The position numbers and the translations under genes are program-made. The notes under the pieces are model-generated. The model saw nothing but the letters and a program-made list of their open reading frames with translations. It did not search any database and was not told the DNA's origin. A stretch of 64,000 nucleotides of DNA. Source: Butyricimonas synergistica DSM 23225 (lineage in GTDB: Bacteria > Bacteroidota > Bacteroidia > Bacteroidales > Marinifilaceae). Below are positions 34,375-43,850 of this stretch, piece after piece (the first letter of the stretch is position 1; each line of letters begins with the position of its first letter). Location: NCBI RefSeq assembly GCF_000379665.1, contig NZ_KB903370.1:22379-86378 (forward strand), written 5' to 3'.

Positions 34375-34932
34375 TCAGAGCAGGTACAACAACACGGAAT
34401 CTTTCAGTTTTTCACGCAGAAACTTAAAACTACGGCTCTTCTGCGTTTTTACCGTGTGGATCGTTATTCCCAACTTTTTAGCGATCTCCGGACCTGTAAA
34501 CCCCTGTATGCTCAATTCCATGATCTCCCCGGCTCCCTCCGGCAATTCTTTAATATAGTTATAAAGTTGCCGCAACAACTCATCCCTCACGGTGCTGGCA
34601 AAGACTTCGTCGGAAAACTCTTCTTCCGTTTCCAGCACGATCTTCCGCTCTATCCCTTTACGGATTTGCAGATTTCTCAAATAAATCAACGCATTATTAT
34701 AACACGCCCGATAAAGATAAGAAGTCAATTCCTTCATGTCCTGGAATTGCCTGGAAGATTTCCAGACCGCCACTAAAACTTCCTGCACGATATCCTGCGC
34801 CTGATCTTTATCCCGTATGATTCCATTTACATATGAACAGAGTACCGAATAATACTTGGCGTAAAACTCTTCCCATGCTCGTATATTCTTTTTATTAATG
34901 CCTTCCAGTAAAGAACCAAAATCAAACGACAT
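34375..34932 (-). CDS. ECF-type RNA polymerase sigma factor
   Basis: A 185-residue sigma-70 family protein from ATG 34932 (MSFDFGSLLEGINKKN); the frame is open to 35082 but the extra residues are not sigma-like. Region 2 shows FYAKYYSVLCSYVNGIIRDK and AQDIVQEVLVAVWKS. Region 4 has ELSIQGFTGPEIAKKLGITI and HTVKTQKSRSFKFLREKL (helix-turn-helix). This is the Bacteroidota FecI-like group that pairs with a FecR anti-sigma. The matching FecR is at 44990-43851, at the other end of the SusC/SusD cluster, so the usual sigma-FecR-SusC order is rearranged: the sigma lies last, 171 bases after the metalloprotease gene and behind a hairpin. Confidence 0.88.
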   Translation of the reverse strand: MSFDFGSLLEGINKKNIRAWEEFYAKYYSVLCSYVNGIIRDKDQAQDIVQEVLVAVWKSSRQFQDMKELTSYLYRACYNNALIYLRNLQIRKGIERKIVLETEEEFSDEVFASTVRDELLRQLYNYIKELPEGAGEIMELSIQGFTGPEIAKKLGITIHTVKTQKSRSFKFLREKLKDSVLLYLL

Positions 34933-35047
34933 AGACAGAATTTTTAAGATCACAACAAAGATACGGATAAAATCAATATCTTCCATTACGATCTCCACCA
35001 ATATAAACCACGAAAACGAAGGCGTGCCTTCATTCGATATTATAAAG

Positions 35048-35076
35048 TAGAAGTGTGTCGAAACACACCTCCACTT
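35048..35076 (-). terminator. Hairpin after the metalloprotease gene
   Basis: On the minus strand GAAGTG-GAG-GTGTGT pairs with ACACAC-TTC around TTCG, a stem of 6 + 5 bases with an internal bulge. It lies 28 bases past the metalloprotease stop and before the sigma gene, so it may terminate or attenuate the SusC/SusD operon ahead of the sigma gene. The T tract after it is poor. Confidence 0.5.
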
Positions 35077-35103
35077 CAACATAGAACGTTAAATTCTAAA
35101 CTT

Positions 35104-37800
35104 TTACTTTCCAGTCGATGGTAAACTCGTGTCCAAGCTGGTCAGAATATACTCGTAAAGTCCCCTGTCCGCGGGATCAGCTGTTGCAATCTTACTCTTT
35201 ACCAAAGCGTAAATCTTTTTTAACATGGGAACGATCTCGTTTTGCATATTTGCCAGAAACATCGAATTTATATCCCCTTGGAAAGGAAATTCATTTTCTC
35301 CAAAACGATTCTTTAGTATCGAGCAAGCCACGGTTCCTTTACCTTCACGATTTTCTATCTCTTTCAACTTGCTATAAACCATATCACTCATTCTTATATC
35401 ACCTATTCCATAGGCACGAATCTCTTCTAACGAGGGATATAACATCTTGGAGAAGCACGGGTCGCTTTGTGCCGAAGTGACACCCACCAGATTGTTACGT
35501 ACGACACGATAAAACATATTCACGTGCATGACCGTCCACTTTTGCATAATTTGCTCCTCTTCCGACAACTTTTTTCCCTGCCGAGTAGAAGCAAATATTC
35601 CCGTGTACAAATCATCATAATATTCCCGAAGCGAGTAAGCCTTCTGCTCCCCAGCGATATGTGACGACCGTATCACATTCGATGTGTAAGTCCTTTGTAA
35701 TAACGTCATAAAATGTCCACAAAACTCGCTTGAAATATTCTCGTGTAAACCGAACTTGCCAGTCAATTCGGGAGCGTTAATCCAACCACAATCACGCAAT
35801 TGCCCGATTACCCAAGCTACAGCTTTCTTTTGCACCTCTCGGTCTACCGGTTTAACAGCCTTCCCCTTCGTACCATCTTTCACCTGTGTCAATTGAATCC
35901 CGCCAATTTGGTAAGCCACGTTCATCAAGTAACGCATATATTGCATAACTATATTCCCGTAAATCTCTTTCCGGTACCTGAAATCCGGGTCATCTGTAAT
36001 CCATTCGTTGAGATGAGCCAAAATATATTTCAAATTTTTAATACCATATTCACTGGCTTTTAGTGGGTCATCCCCTAAATCTTCCTCAAGGGAGGAGGGG
36101 TCGCACCTAATTATAATTTGCTGACGGCCGTAACGGTAAAGAGGATCGCCCGCCTTCTCGTCTATCCACCGCTCGGCGATTGCCGCCTCTTCCCACTTAT
36201 CTTTTGCATCGGGAATCGGGGAATAGAGCCACTTGATAACATACTCGTCGTACACACCCAACTCGGGAGGTGTCAACTTCACACCCCGGTCACCCGGTTG
36301 CGCCACGTAATTGTAACGGGCATAATCCATGATAGAAGCCGTTGTCCCGTATTTTTGGGTAAAGGAAGCGGAACGCAAAGAATCAACCGGAATTGCTGCA
36401 GAACCAGCCATATTGTGCATCAGTCCCAGCGTGTGCCCGATCTCGTGCGCCACAACGTAGGTCATCGACTCATCAAAAATCTCTTTCGGCATCTTCTTTG
36501 TTCTCACCCGGGGGTCGATTTGCGCTGTCTGCACGAAACGCCAGTTATTAATCAACTTGACGATATCATTGTAAATAATCACGGAAGCATTGATAATCTC
36601 TCCGGTTATCGGGTCTACCCAAGAGGGTCCCATGGCGTTCGCTACCGCCGTGGGAGAGTAACGCACGCAGGAATACTTCAGGTTATCCGGGTCAAAAGTC
36701 GTATCGGCTACCGGGAAATCCCGTACCTGCACCGCATTCTTGAACCCGATCTTTTCGAAAGCCTTATTCCAAGTCAAAATACCAGCTTTGATAGGTGCTT
36801 TCCATTCCTCCGGGAAAGCATCGTCCACGTACCACACGATCGGTTTCACGGGTTCCACTAACTCACCCCTTTTCCATGCTTCCATATCCTTGGGTTCCAA
36901 ACGCCAGCGATTGGCAAGATAATAAGAGCGCAACCCATCCTCTTTCTGCGACAACTCGAATTTTGAGATAGCTATCTCCCCATACTTGTCATTCATGGTA
37001 GGAAACACGCCGACACGGGAATCCTGTATCCTTGGCTTCATCTTATCCTCCGGCAGCAGAAGCATCGAAATATTGGAACGCACGGCTATCTTTCCAAGCT
37101 GTGCCATAAACATTCCCATACCTAATTCCAACGAAACCCGTTGATTTATCTCCACGGAAACATTATCATCAAAAACTTTTATTTTCCCGAAATAAGGCTT
37201 CTCGTTCTCTTTCTCGTTCTCCACTAAAGAAAAATTTCCCAATAGCCCTCCTCCTTGCGGAGAGAGATCCGGATTATTGTACAACAAATCCGTCACCTCA
37301 AACACGATAGCCGTGCTATCGTCATTATAAGCCTTCACGGGGAAACGCTTGTAAAAATCCGACATATAATTCTGTTCCAAGGCTTTCTTCGCCCAAGGCT
37401 CGTCAGTCCCTAACGTAACTGCCCGATTCGGGATATTGAACAACACGGAAGAATCCTGCAACTCAATTTTCAAATGCAAGGGATTGAGGTATTTATACCC
37501 CACGTTCACAGCCATTGCGTCTGAAGAAGCCGAGATCGTTCCGCCCAACAGGACTTCCCGCCCCAAGTGCTTCAAAGGATACTCGAAATAGATTTTTTCA
37601 CCCACTCTATGGATGGTCATCAGACCGCCTTTCACTTCCACTCTTCCCGGCTCCTTGAGAAATTCCGCGTATTTACTTAAAGGTTGCGGATTTTCCGCTT
37701 TTTTGTCCTTTTTCCTGCTGCCCGTTCCATTCGTGGCAAGGCAAGGGAATCCCAGTGCTACTAAAAGTAGCATCACATACAATCTTTTCATCTTAAACAT
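35104..37800 (-). CDS. Large secreted zinc metalloprotease (DUF5117/DUF5118 type)
   Basis: About 898 residues from ATG 37800 (MFKMKRLYVMLLLVALGF; ATG 37791 is also possible). A signal peptide is followed by the two N-terminal beta domains of this Bacteroidota family, then an M12-like catalytic domain with an extended zinc motif HEIGHTLGLMHNMAGS (His452, Glu453, His456, His462) and a downstream Met-turn-like SIMDYARYNYV near 495. The C-terminal half is helical. It is encoded in the SusC/SusD operon just after the lipoprotein gene, so it likely degrades extracellular or periplasmic protein to products imported by SusC. Catalytic residues are all present. Confidence 0.88.
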   Translation of the reverse strand: MFKMKRLYVMLLLVALGFPCLATNGTGSRKKDKKAENPQPLSKYAEFLKEPGRVEVKGGLMTIHRVGEKIYFEYPLKHLGREVLLGGTISASSDAMAVNVGYKYLNPLHLKIELQDSSVLFNIPNRAVTLGTDEPWAKKALEQNYMSDFYKRFPVKAYNDDSTAIVFEVTDLLYNNPDLSPQGGGLLGNFSLVENEKENEKPYFGKIKVFDDNVSVEINQRVSLELGMGMFMAQLGKIAVRSNISMLLLPEDKMKPRIQDSRVGVFPTMNDKYGEIAISKFELSQKEDGLRSYYLANRWRLEPKDMEAWKRGELVEPVKPIVWYVDDAFPEEWKAPIKAGILTWNKAFEKIGFKNAVQVRDFPVADTTFDPDNLKYSCVRYSPTAVANAMGPSWVDPITGEIINASVIIYNDIVKLINNWRFVQTAQIDPRVRTKKMPKEIFDESMTYVVAHEIGHTLGLMHNMAGSAAIPVDSLRSASFTQKYGTTASIMDYARYNYVAQPGDRGVKLTPPELGVYDEYVIKWLYSPIPDAKDKWEEAAIAERWIDEKAGDPLYRYGRQQIIIRCDPSSLEEDLGDDPLKASEYGIKNLKYILAHLNEWITDDPDFRYRKEIYGNIVMQYMRYLMNVAYQIGGIQLTQVKDGTKGKAVKPVDREVQKKAVAWVIGQLRDCGWINAPELTGKFGLHENISSEFCGHFMTLLQRTYTSNVIRSSHIAGEQKAYSLREYYDDLYTGIFASTRQGKKLSEEEQIMQKWTVMHVNMFYRVVRNNLVGVTSAQSDPCFSKMLYPSLEEIRAYGIGDIRMSDMVYSKLKEIENREGKGTVACSILKNRFGENEFPFQGDINSMFLANMQNEIVPMLKKIYALVKSKIATADPADRGLYEYILTSLDTSLPSTGK

Positions 37801-37853
37801 TTTTAAATTAAACAATGATTATTGCCGCATAAGGGCGACATTCATTTTGTGAT

Positions 37854-38708
37854 TTAATAATTTCCAATCTCTCGTAAATCGATTTTATAGTTCTCCAAAA
37901 TATATTCCCGCAAAATATCGTACTTCTGTTGCACCAGCGGGTATTCCAAATCCGATGCCCACTCCTCCGAAGTCCGGCTGACCATGCTATCAATAAAATA
38001 GCGCAAATCTTCACTGCTATCCAGCCTACCCGTTTGCCAATTCACCCTTCGACTCCACTCTGTACCATCACTCTTCGCGACAAAACCTCTGGCTCGGGCA
38101 TAATCAGGTGAATCGGGATCATCAACGTCCGCCGCATAGGAATAATCACTCACCTCGTAAAACTCATCCGGAATGACAATCACACCCCGATTAATCCAAT
38201 CTCTTAGCAACTCGCTCTGAAGTGCAGATTTAAACTCGGTCCTCACTTCTTCCGGCATATCAACCAATACATCCGAACAATAACCAACCGCAATCTGTCC
38301 TTGAGCTATACGAGTATAAATCGACTTTCCATTAACCTCCAATGTTCCTGTCAGGAATACCTTCCGGGGCATATACCGTTTATGAAATTCCTCCGGATAG
38401 AACTTAAACCAGATTTCATTTAGCAAATCCAGCATATTTCCCGCGTACAGCGGATCGGGAGCCGTATAGGAATAACTCAAACTTCCACCTCCCTGCCGCC
38501 AATTGAAATCAGCCTCCGTGTACTCGTACAGGAAATAAGTCCCATACTTGTCGAATAAACTCACGATACGGTCGTCCGCCGGGGATTTGCCTTGCGGCAA
38601 CACGTACCCCTGTTCCAAAGGTTCGACTTCCCCGAGTTTCTTATCCTCGGCACAAGCACCCGCCAAAAGGGTTGCCAATAATATCAAGTATAGTTTTATC
38701 TCTTTCAT
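37854..38708 (-). CDS. Metallohydrolase-type lipoprotein with degenerate active site
   Basis: A 284-residue lipoprotein: signal peptide with lipobox LLAGAC (Cys19). The body resembles the SusC/SusD-associated zinc metallohydrolase lipoproteins (TIGR04549/PF15890 type): RIVSLFDKYGTYFLYEYTEA near 48-67, IPDEFYEVSDYSY near 170, and KYDILREYILENYKIDL at the C-terminus. Where that family has HExxH, the sequence here reads LQSELLRDWINRG, with no HExxH anywhere, and the third-ligand Glu region reads DLRYFIDSMVS. It is probably catalytically dead and may act as a binding protein. It is placed between SusD and the metalloprotease. Confidence 0.78.
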   Translation of the reverse strand: MKEIKLYLILLATLLAGACAEDKKLGEVEPLEQGYVLPQGKSPADDRIVSLFDKYGTYFLYEYTEADFNWRQGGGSLSYSYTAPDPLYAGNMLDLLNEIWFKFYPEEFHKRYMPRKVFLTGTLEVNGKSIYTRIAQGQIAVGYCSDVLVDMPEEVRTEFKSALQSELLRDWINRGVIVIPDEFYEVSDYSYAADVDDPDSPDYARARGFVAKSDGTEWSRRVNWQTGRLDSSEDLRYFIDSMVSRTSEEWASDLEYPLVQQKYDILREYILENYKIDLREIGNY

Positions 38709-38727
38709 ACTCTTTCAATTATTAAAT

Positions 38728-40113
38728 TTATTCAATGACACCTTTTCTTGCCGGGGCATAGGCCGATGGGTTCTGTTTCAACAGGACATTGTTACCTATT
38801 GCTGATTCGGGAATCGGTATGGTATAAAGCGGATCTTTTTCCTCCAATGTATAAATGACCCACGGCTCGTTCTCGGTCACTTTATATTTGTGTGATATAG
38901 AAGGCATCCCGTAGCGACGCAAGTCAAACCATCTAAGCTCGTCAAAGCAGAGTTCCCGGCGGCGCTCCTGTCGAATTTCTTCCAAAAGGGCAACCCCGTC
39001 CGCGATAGCCAAATCCTCAAACCCCTCTATCCGGTGGCGGCACAACATATTCAAATCCTCCAAAGCCTCCGTTTGCTTTTTCAACTGCACATAAGCCTCC
39101 GCCCGGTTCAAATAAGCTTCCGAAATCCTGATCGTGTTTACAGGAGCACCCCATTCCATAATCGTTTTCTTCGAGCACGTACCCCATGGAAACCATAAAT
39201 CCAAACGTCGGTCATCTCCCGTGAACGTCGACATCAAATCCTCGGACGGAATATACCCATAGGGTATCTCAATCCAAGCATTATAAAGCCACTCCACCTC
39301 GGAATGCTTGTAACTTGCCATCTCAAACTCGGAATACATCTGTATCTTCGTGTAATCCGTCAATCCCTCTCCGGTTTTTATCGCCTCTGTGGCAGCATCT
39401 ACCGCCTCCTGCCATTTCTCCATGTACAAGAATACCCGGGACAACAGTACTTGTGCCGTCGAAATATTAATCCGGTAACTTCCTCTCCTTTTCGGGTATT
39501 TCTCGAACAACTCGATAGATGCCTTCAGGTCTTTAATAATCTGCCGGTACACGTCTTCCACCGTACTCCGGGCTATCCCGTTTTCCAACAAATCAGCAGC
39601 TAACTTCAAAGGTACTCCTTCTGCATTTTTATTGTAATTATAAGGTTCACAGAATATATTAACCAGCATAAAATAATAATACCCGCGTAACGCGTAAGCC
39701 TCTGCTTTTACCTGATCCCTCTCCTCCGGATCACCTATTGCATCGTCAATTCCATCCAAGGTAGCATTTACTCCCGCAAGCTTTTTGTAAGACATCGTAT
39801 ATGCATCTACCGCATAGGACTCACCTCCCCACATATCCGGTTGCCACGTATAATGACCGTAATACTGTGTTGCAAAAGAATTCTCCTCGTCACCCCAATA
39901 AGATGACGGATCCAGTTCCAAGTCGTCGTCAAAATAATAAAGCGCATCATAAGCAATATCCACGTACCCGGATCCCAGCAATAACTGGCTAAAATCAGAC
40001 ACGGTCGTCACGATCACCTCGTCCTGTGACTTTTCTTTCAGAAAATCAGAACAAGCCGCCAATAAAAACACACCGACCCATGCTATATTCTTTATAAACT
40101 TAAATCTTTTCAT
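38728..40113 (-). CDS. SusD/RagB-family nutrient-binding lipoprotein
   Basis: A 461-residue outer-membrane lipoprotein from ATG 40113, with signal peptide MKRFKFIKNIAWVGVFLLAA and lipobox LAACS. The mature N-terminus (DFLKEKSQDEV) and the SusD fold are recognisable: TPR-like helices (ALRGYYYFMLVNIFCEPYNY near 150; VEDVYRQIIKDLKASIELFE near 185) and a C-terminal RagB-like part (ISEAYLNRAEAYVQLKKQTE; EIRQERRRELCFDELRWFDL). It caps the SusC transporter and delivers substrate. It starts 29 bases after the SusC stop. Given the neighbouring peptidases, the ligand is more likely a peptide than a glycan. Confidence 0.93.
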   Translation of the reverse strand: MKRFKFIKNIAWVGVFLLAACSDFLKEKSQDEVIVTTVSDFSQLLLGSGYVDIAYDALYYFDDDLELDPSSYWGDEENSFATQYYGHYTWQPDMWGGESYAVDAYTMSYKKLAGVNATLDGIDDAIGDPEERDQVKAEAYALRGYYYFMLVNIFCEPYNYNKNAEGVPLKLAADLLENGIARSTVEDVYRQIIKDLKASIELFEKYPKRRGSYRINISTAQVLLSRVFLYMEKWQEAVDAATEAIKTGEGLTDYTKIQMYSEFEMASYKHSEVEWLYNAWIEIPYGYIPSEDLMSTFTGDDRRLDLWFPWGTCSKKTIMEWGAPVNTIRISEAYLNRAEAYVQLKKQTEALEDLNMLCRHRIEGFEDLAIADGVALLEEIRQERRRELCFDELRWFDLRRYGMPSISHKYKVTENEPWVIYTLEEKDPLYTIPIPESAIGNNVLLKQNPSAYAPARKGVIE

Positions 40114-40141
40114 GATCTTATCGTTTTCCATTTTACAACAA

Positions 40142-43100
40142 CTAAAATACCACTTGCAATGACAACGAGGTCACGCGGCGTGCCGGCCAGTTCCGGGTTT
40201 CGGGATCCAAACCGTCCCATTTCTTATCCGAAACCCACATAAACGGGTTCGTCATACTTGCTTTTATCTGCATCCGTTGGATGTAAGCCCGTTTCAACCA
40301 TTCCGGATTCATCTCGTATGACAGGGAGAGGGAACGGCAACGAATAAAATCCGTGTTGGCAACCCGCACGTCGGACAAATTATACATCTCGTACAAATTT
40401 TTATGACCGTAACCACCGCGCTCTACCGCAGGCAATACTATCTGTTCATTACCCGCTCCCGGAAGAGAAGGAATATTTGTGTAAACTTCATCTCCAGCCT
40501 TCTTCCAACGATCGAGTAGTTTCCTCGATACATTCTGCTCCGGTTTAGGCAACCCGGAACCACTCGAAAAAGAGGAGGCGTATAATTCCGGCAATCGGTC
40601 ATGTCCTCCCCATTGCACGGCAAACAAGGCATACAACGAAATTCGTTTATATTTAAACAGCATATTGAAACCTCCCGAAAAATCCGGTATCAGTTTCCCG
40701 GACTTCACTAAATATGCCGTCGGGTCAATACCATTTTCCACATCCATATTTTTAAATACCGGTATTCCGTTTTCCGGATTCAACTTATCGAACCCGAAAG
40801 AATAAAACGTGGAAAAAGGACTTCCTTCTATTACGGCGGAACCGTTCAGGTAACTATCAATAGTATTCCAGCGTTCATTCTTGTCCACCTTATTACGGGT
40901 CACGGATGTATTCACCGAAAGCTGCCACGTGAAATTTTCCGTCCGGATAGGAACCACGTCGATCACGAAATCATACCCGCGATTTTTCATCGAAGTACCG
41001 GACACCACGCCACCAGCTGTTCCATTCTCAATAGCCACATCACGGACTGCAAGCACATCGCTCAACTTTTCAAAATAATTAGCCGTGAAATTCAACCTCC
41101 CGTCAAACAACGAACCTTCAATTCCGATATTGTAAGTCTTCGTCTTTTCCCAGCCTAAATTCGGGTAGGGTAACGAACTTACAATCAAAACATAATCCTT
41201 GTAAGACGCATCATACCCCCCGTCCCTTGCCGTCAGGTAAGGCGAAACCGAAGAAACCGCATTTCCCTGGTAACCATAAGAACCGTACAAATCCAAATTA
41301 TTAATCCAAAGCTGCCCCAACAGAAAATTCTCGTTCCCCAGCCTCCATTTAATCCCGACAGACCAAGTCGGTTCAAAACGTTTATTCTTGTCTTGTGCGA
41401 AACGGTTGGAAGCATCCAGACGAGCGCTAAAATTCATCACGTAACGATCAGCATAAGAATAAACCGCCAACATATATTCACTAAGTTTATTATCCACACG
41501 ATTAATCACTTGCGTCCCTCCATTCACGTAAACACTATTATCCAAACGTTCCCCCTGGCTATTTTCAAAAAAGGAAGGAGGAATTGTAAACGTTTCTCCT
41601 CGATGGGGTAAATAACCGTAACGTTTTAACGTATTCCCCTTAGTCTTAAGAGCATTGGTTTCAATACCCACTTGCAACGTCATCCGGTGCTTCACCCCGA
41701 ACATACGGTCATATACCAAACCGTTCCGAATCATGATAGATGTATTGTTCGTCAGGTCTGTTTCCAACAATCCCCCGTTAGGCAGAGGAGTCTGTTTTGT
41801 CATATCATCCGTCGAGGCTACCGAACCGAACTCGTATCCCCGGATCTGTGTTATATAAAACGAACGTTCGTCAGCATACTTTTTCGAATCGGCAGAAGAA
41901 GAAGTGTAAGAAACCAATCCCTGGTATTCCAATCCCGGCAGAATCTTCCATTTCAAATCGATCGTCGTTCCCCACGTTCTCGTGCTATTCTTACTTCCTG
42001 TATATTCCAACTCGTTCAGTATATTATAATTATACCTGCCGCTCATTTGATAAGTCCCTTCTGTCCTTGCCCCCTCTTTCTCGTGATAATAATAAGAACC
42101 GTCCTCGTTATACGCCGGGATCACCCTTGTCGTGTTGTACGCGTAATTGAAAGGATCCACCCCGTAAGCAAAACCCCGCACATCCCGTATTGTCCCTTTC
42201 AGTAACATATTAATCATCAAACGTTCCCCGAAATTCACGGTTGTGTTGGACGTTGCCGTGAACGTCGTCATATTATTTCCTTTGGCTTCTCCCTTTTCTT
42301 CCGAATACCCGAAAGAAGTTCGGTTCTGAATCCTCTCCGAACCTCCGCTGATACTCACGTTATGCGAGTGATTGAACGAATTGCGGAACAACAGTTTGAA
42401 CCAATCTGTGTTCTGTTTAGCCATCTTCATGTATTCCCGACTCATCTCCTCCTCCGTGATCTCCTTATTCAACCACTTTTGGAGCAAACCGGCATAACCG
42501 ACAGGCAAAACCGTGGAAGGATACACTCGCCGCTCATCATATATTTCCTTCGAGAACTGCATCATCTCTTGGGAATTCATCAAATCGTACAACCCGTAGC
42601 GAGGTCTTTGCCCGATAGAGAAACTACCACTGTAATTCACGTTCATCTTTCCCGCTCTCGCCTTCTTCGTGGTAATCACGATCACACCGTTCGCCGCCTT
42701 AGAACCGTAAATAGCCGTGGCGGAAGCGTCTTTCAACACCGTGATCGTCTCTATATCATTCGGGTTCAACCACGAGATGGCATTACCCGCCAATTGCTTG
42801 ATGTCATCCGCATCCACGGAAAACTTCGTGTTGTCCTCCGAGTTAAAAGGCTGCGGGTCTTGCTGAATCACCCCGTCGACCACCCAAACAGGTTCCTGGC
42901 TCCCGAGCAAGGTGGAAGTTCCCCGTACCCGAATCTTCGAGGTTGCGCCGACCTGCCCCGTCGTGTTCCACACCAGCATACCGGGTACAACTCCCTGCAA
43001 CATCTGGTCGATAGAGGAAACTCCCGCCATCAGAACATTCTCCGCCTTTACCGTCGTGGAGGCTCCCGTGTAATTTCCTTTCGACATATTACCATAACCC

Positions 43101-43768
43101 GTCACGACCACTTCGTTCACTGTTTTCACGTCCTCCTTCATCACGACGTCGAGCGTTTTCTGCCCCGAGTACTTGATTTCCCGGGAAATCATTCCGACAA
43201 AAGAAAAGATCACGAAGACATTCTCACCCTCCGGCACCATAATCGTGTACTTCCCGTCCATATCGGTAGCGGTGCCCATGACGACCGATGTGCCGACAGC
43301 ATTATCCGTTTTCTGCCTCACCAAAACAGTAACACCCGGTAACGGCACACCTTGTTCATCTTTAACGATTCCCTTCAACACGCTTTGCTGCTTCGTGACA
43401 ACTTGTCCCCTACCGGGACGGATCAGTACCGTGTTATTATCAAACTCGTACACGAGATTGGCTTTCTTCAACACGGTGTCCAACACGTTCTTCAACTCCA
43501 TCTTTTCCACCCTGATCGTGATTTCTCCCGCGGTGGCAACCAAAGACGAGTTGTACATGAAATTGATGTTTGTCTGTTTTTTCACCGCCTGAACGAACTC
43601 GTCAAGGTTCACGCCCTTCAGATCCAGCGTCACCGGATTCGTCTGGGCATACACGCCCAGATTCAGCACAAGCAGGAAAACAAAGACGACACCACACTTC
43701 ATAATCCTTGAATTGTTCCCGTACCTACCCATTAGGTCAAGAAACTTGATTACTCGATTTTTTTTCAT
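40142..43768 (-). CDS. SusC/RagA-family TonB-dependent transporter with STN domain
   Basis: A 1208-residue outer-membrane transporter. After a signal peptide (to about residue 42, ...GVYAQ) comes an STN domain (about 45-115), used to talk to a FecR anti-sigma, then a carboxypeptidase-regulatory-like domain (LKGIVKDEQGVPLPGVTVLV, about 129-148), a TonB box/plug start (NEVVVTGYG), the plug (ISSIDQMLQG, VWVVDGVIQ) and a 22-strand barrel ending SLSLQVVF. The STN domain with the upstream FecR indicates induction through an ECF sigma factor when ligand binds. It forms a complex with the SusD protein encoded next. Confidence 0.95.
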   Translation of the reverse strand: MKKNRVIKFLDLMGRYGNNSRIMKCGVVFVFLLVLNLGVYAQTNPVTLDLKGVNLDEFVQAVKKQTNINFMYNSSLVATAGEITIRVEKMELKNVLDTVLKKANLVYEFDNNTVLIRPGRGQVVTKQQSVLKGIVKDEQGVPLPGVTVLVRQKTDNAVGTSVVMGTATDMDGKYTIMVPEGENVFVIFSFVGMISREIKYSGQKTLDVVMKEDVKTVNEVVVTGYGNMSKGNYTGASTTVKAENVLMAGVSSIDQMLQGVVPGMLVWNTTGQVGATSKIRVRGTSTLLGSQEPVWVVDGVIQQDPQPFNSEDNTKFSVDADDIKQLAGNAISWLNPNDIETITVLKDASATAIYGSKAANGVIVITTKKARAGKMNVNYSGSFSIGQRPRYGLYDLMNSQEMMQFSKEIYDERRVYPSTVLPVGYAGLLQKWLNKEITEEEMSREYMKMAKQNTDWFKLLFRNSFNHSHNVSISGGSERIQNRTSFGYSEEKGEAKGNNMTTFTATSNTTVNFGERLMINMLLKGTIRDVRGFAYGVDPFNYAYNTTRVIPAYNEDGSYYYHEKEGARTEGTYQMSGRYNYNILNELEYTGSKNSTRTWGTTIDLKWKILPGLEYQGLVSYTSSSADSKKYADERSFYITQIRGYEFGSVASTDDMTKQTPLPNGGLLETDLTNNTSIMIRNGLVYDRMFGVKHRMTLQVGIETNALKTKGNTLKRYGYLPHRGETFTIPPSFFENSQGERLDNSVYVNGGTQVINRVDNKLSEYMLAVYSYADRYVMNFSARLDASNRFAQDKNKRFEPTWSVGIKWRLGNENFLLGQLWINNLDLYGSYGYQGNAVSSVSPYLTARDGGYDASYKDYVLIVSSLPYPNLGWEKTKTYNIGIEGSLFDGRLNFTANYFEKLSDVLAVRDVAIENGTAGGVVSGTSMKNRGYDFVIDVVPIRTENFTWQLSVNTSVTRNKVDKNERWNTIDSYLNGSAVIEGSPFSTFYSFGFDKLNPENGIPVFKNMDVENGIDPTAYLVKSGKLIPDFSGGFNMLFKYKRISLYALFAVQWGGHDRLPELYASSFSSGSGLPKPEQNVSRKLLDRWKKAGDEVYTNIPSLPGAGNEQIVLPAVERGGYGHKNLYEMYNLSDVRVANTDFIRCRSLSLSYEMNPEWLKRAYIQRMQIKASMTNPFMWVSDKKWDGLDPETRNWPARRVTSLSLQVVF

Positions 43769-43803
43769 ACTTTTGTATTGTTTATTTAAAACATGGACTT
43801 AAA

Positions 43804-43845
43804 GGGGAATAGGTTTAAAACCTGAGAAATTTGCGACCTATCCCT
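43804..43845 (-). promoter_or_regulatory. Hairpin in the FecR-SusC spacer
   Basis: AGGGATAGGT (minus strand 43845-43836) pairs with ACCTATTCCCC (43814-43804), with one bulged base. It sits in the 82 bases between the FecR stop and the SusC start. There is no T tract on the minus strand, so it is more likely a leader, processing or attenuation structure than a full terminator. Confidence 0.5.
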
Positions 43846-43850
43846 CTTTT

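Noticed and set aside
42362..43342. 326-codon plus-strand frame inside susC
   Set aside because: Antisense to the plug and STN region of SusC; Arg/His-rich shadow composition.
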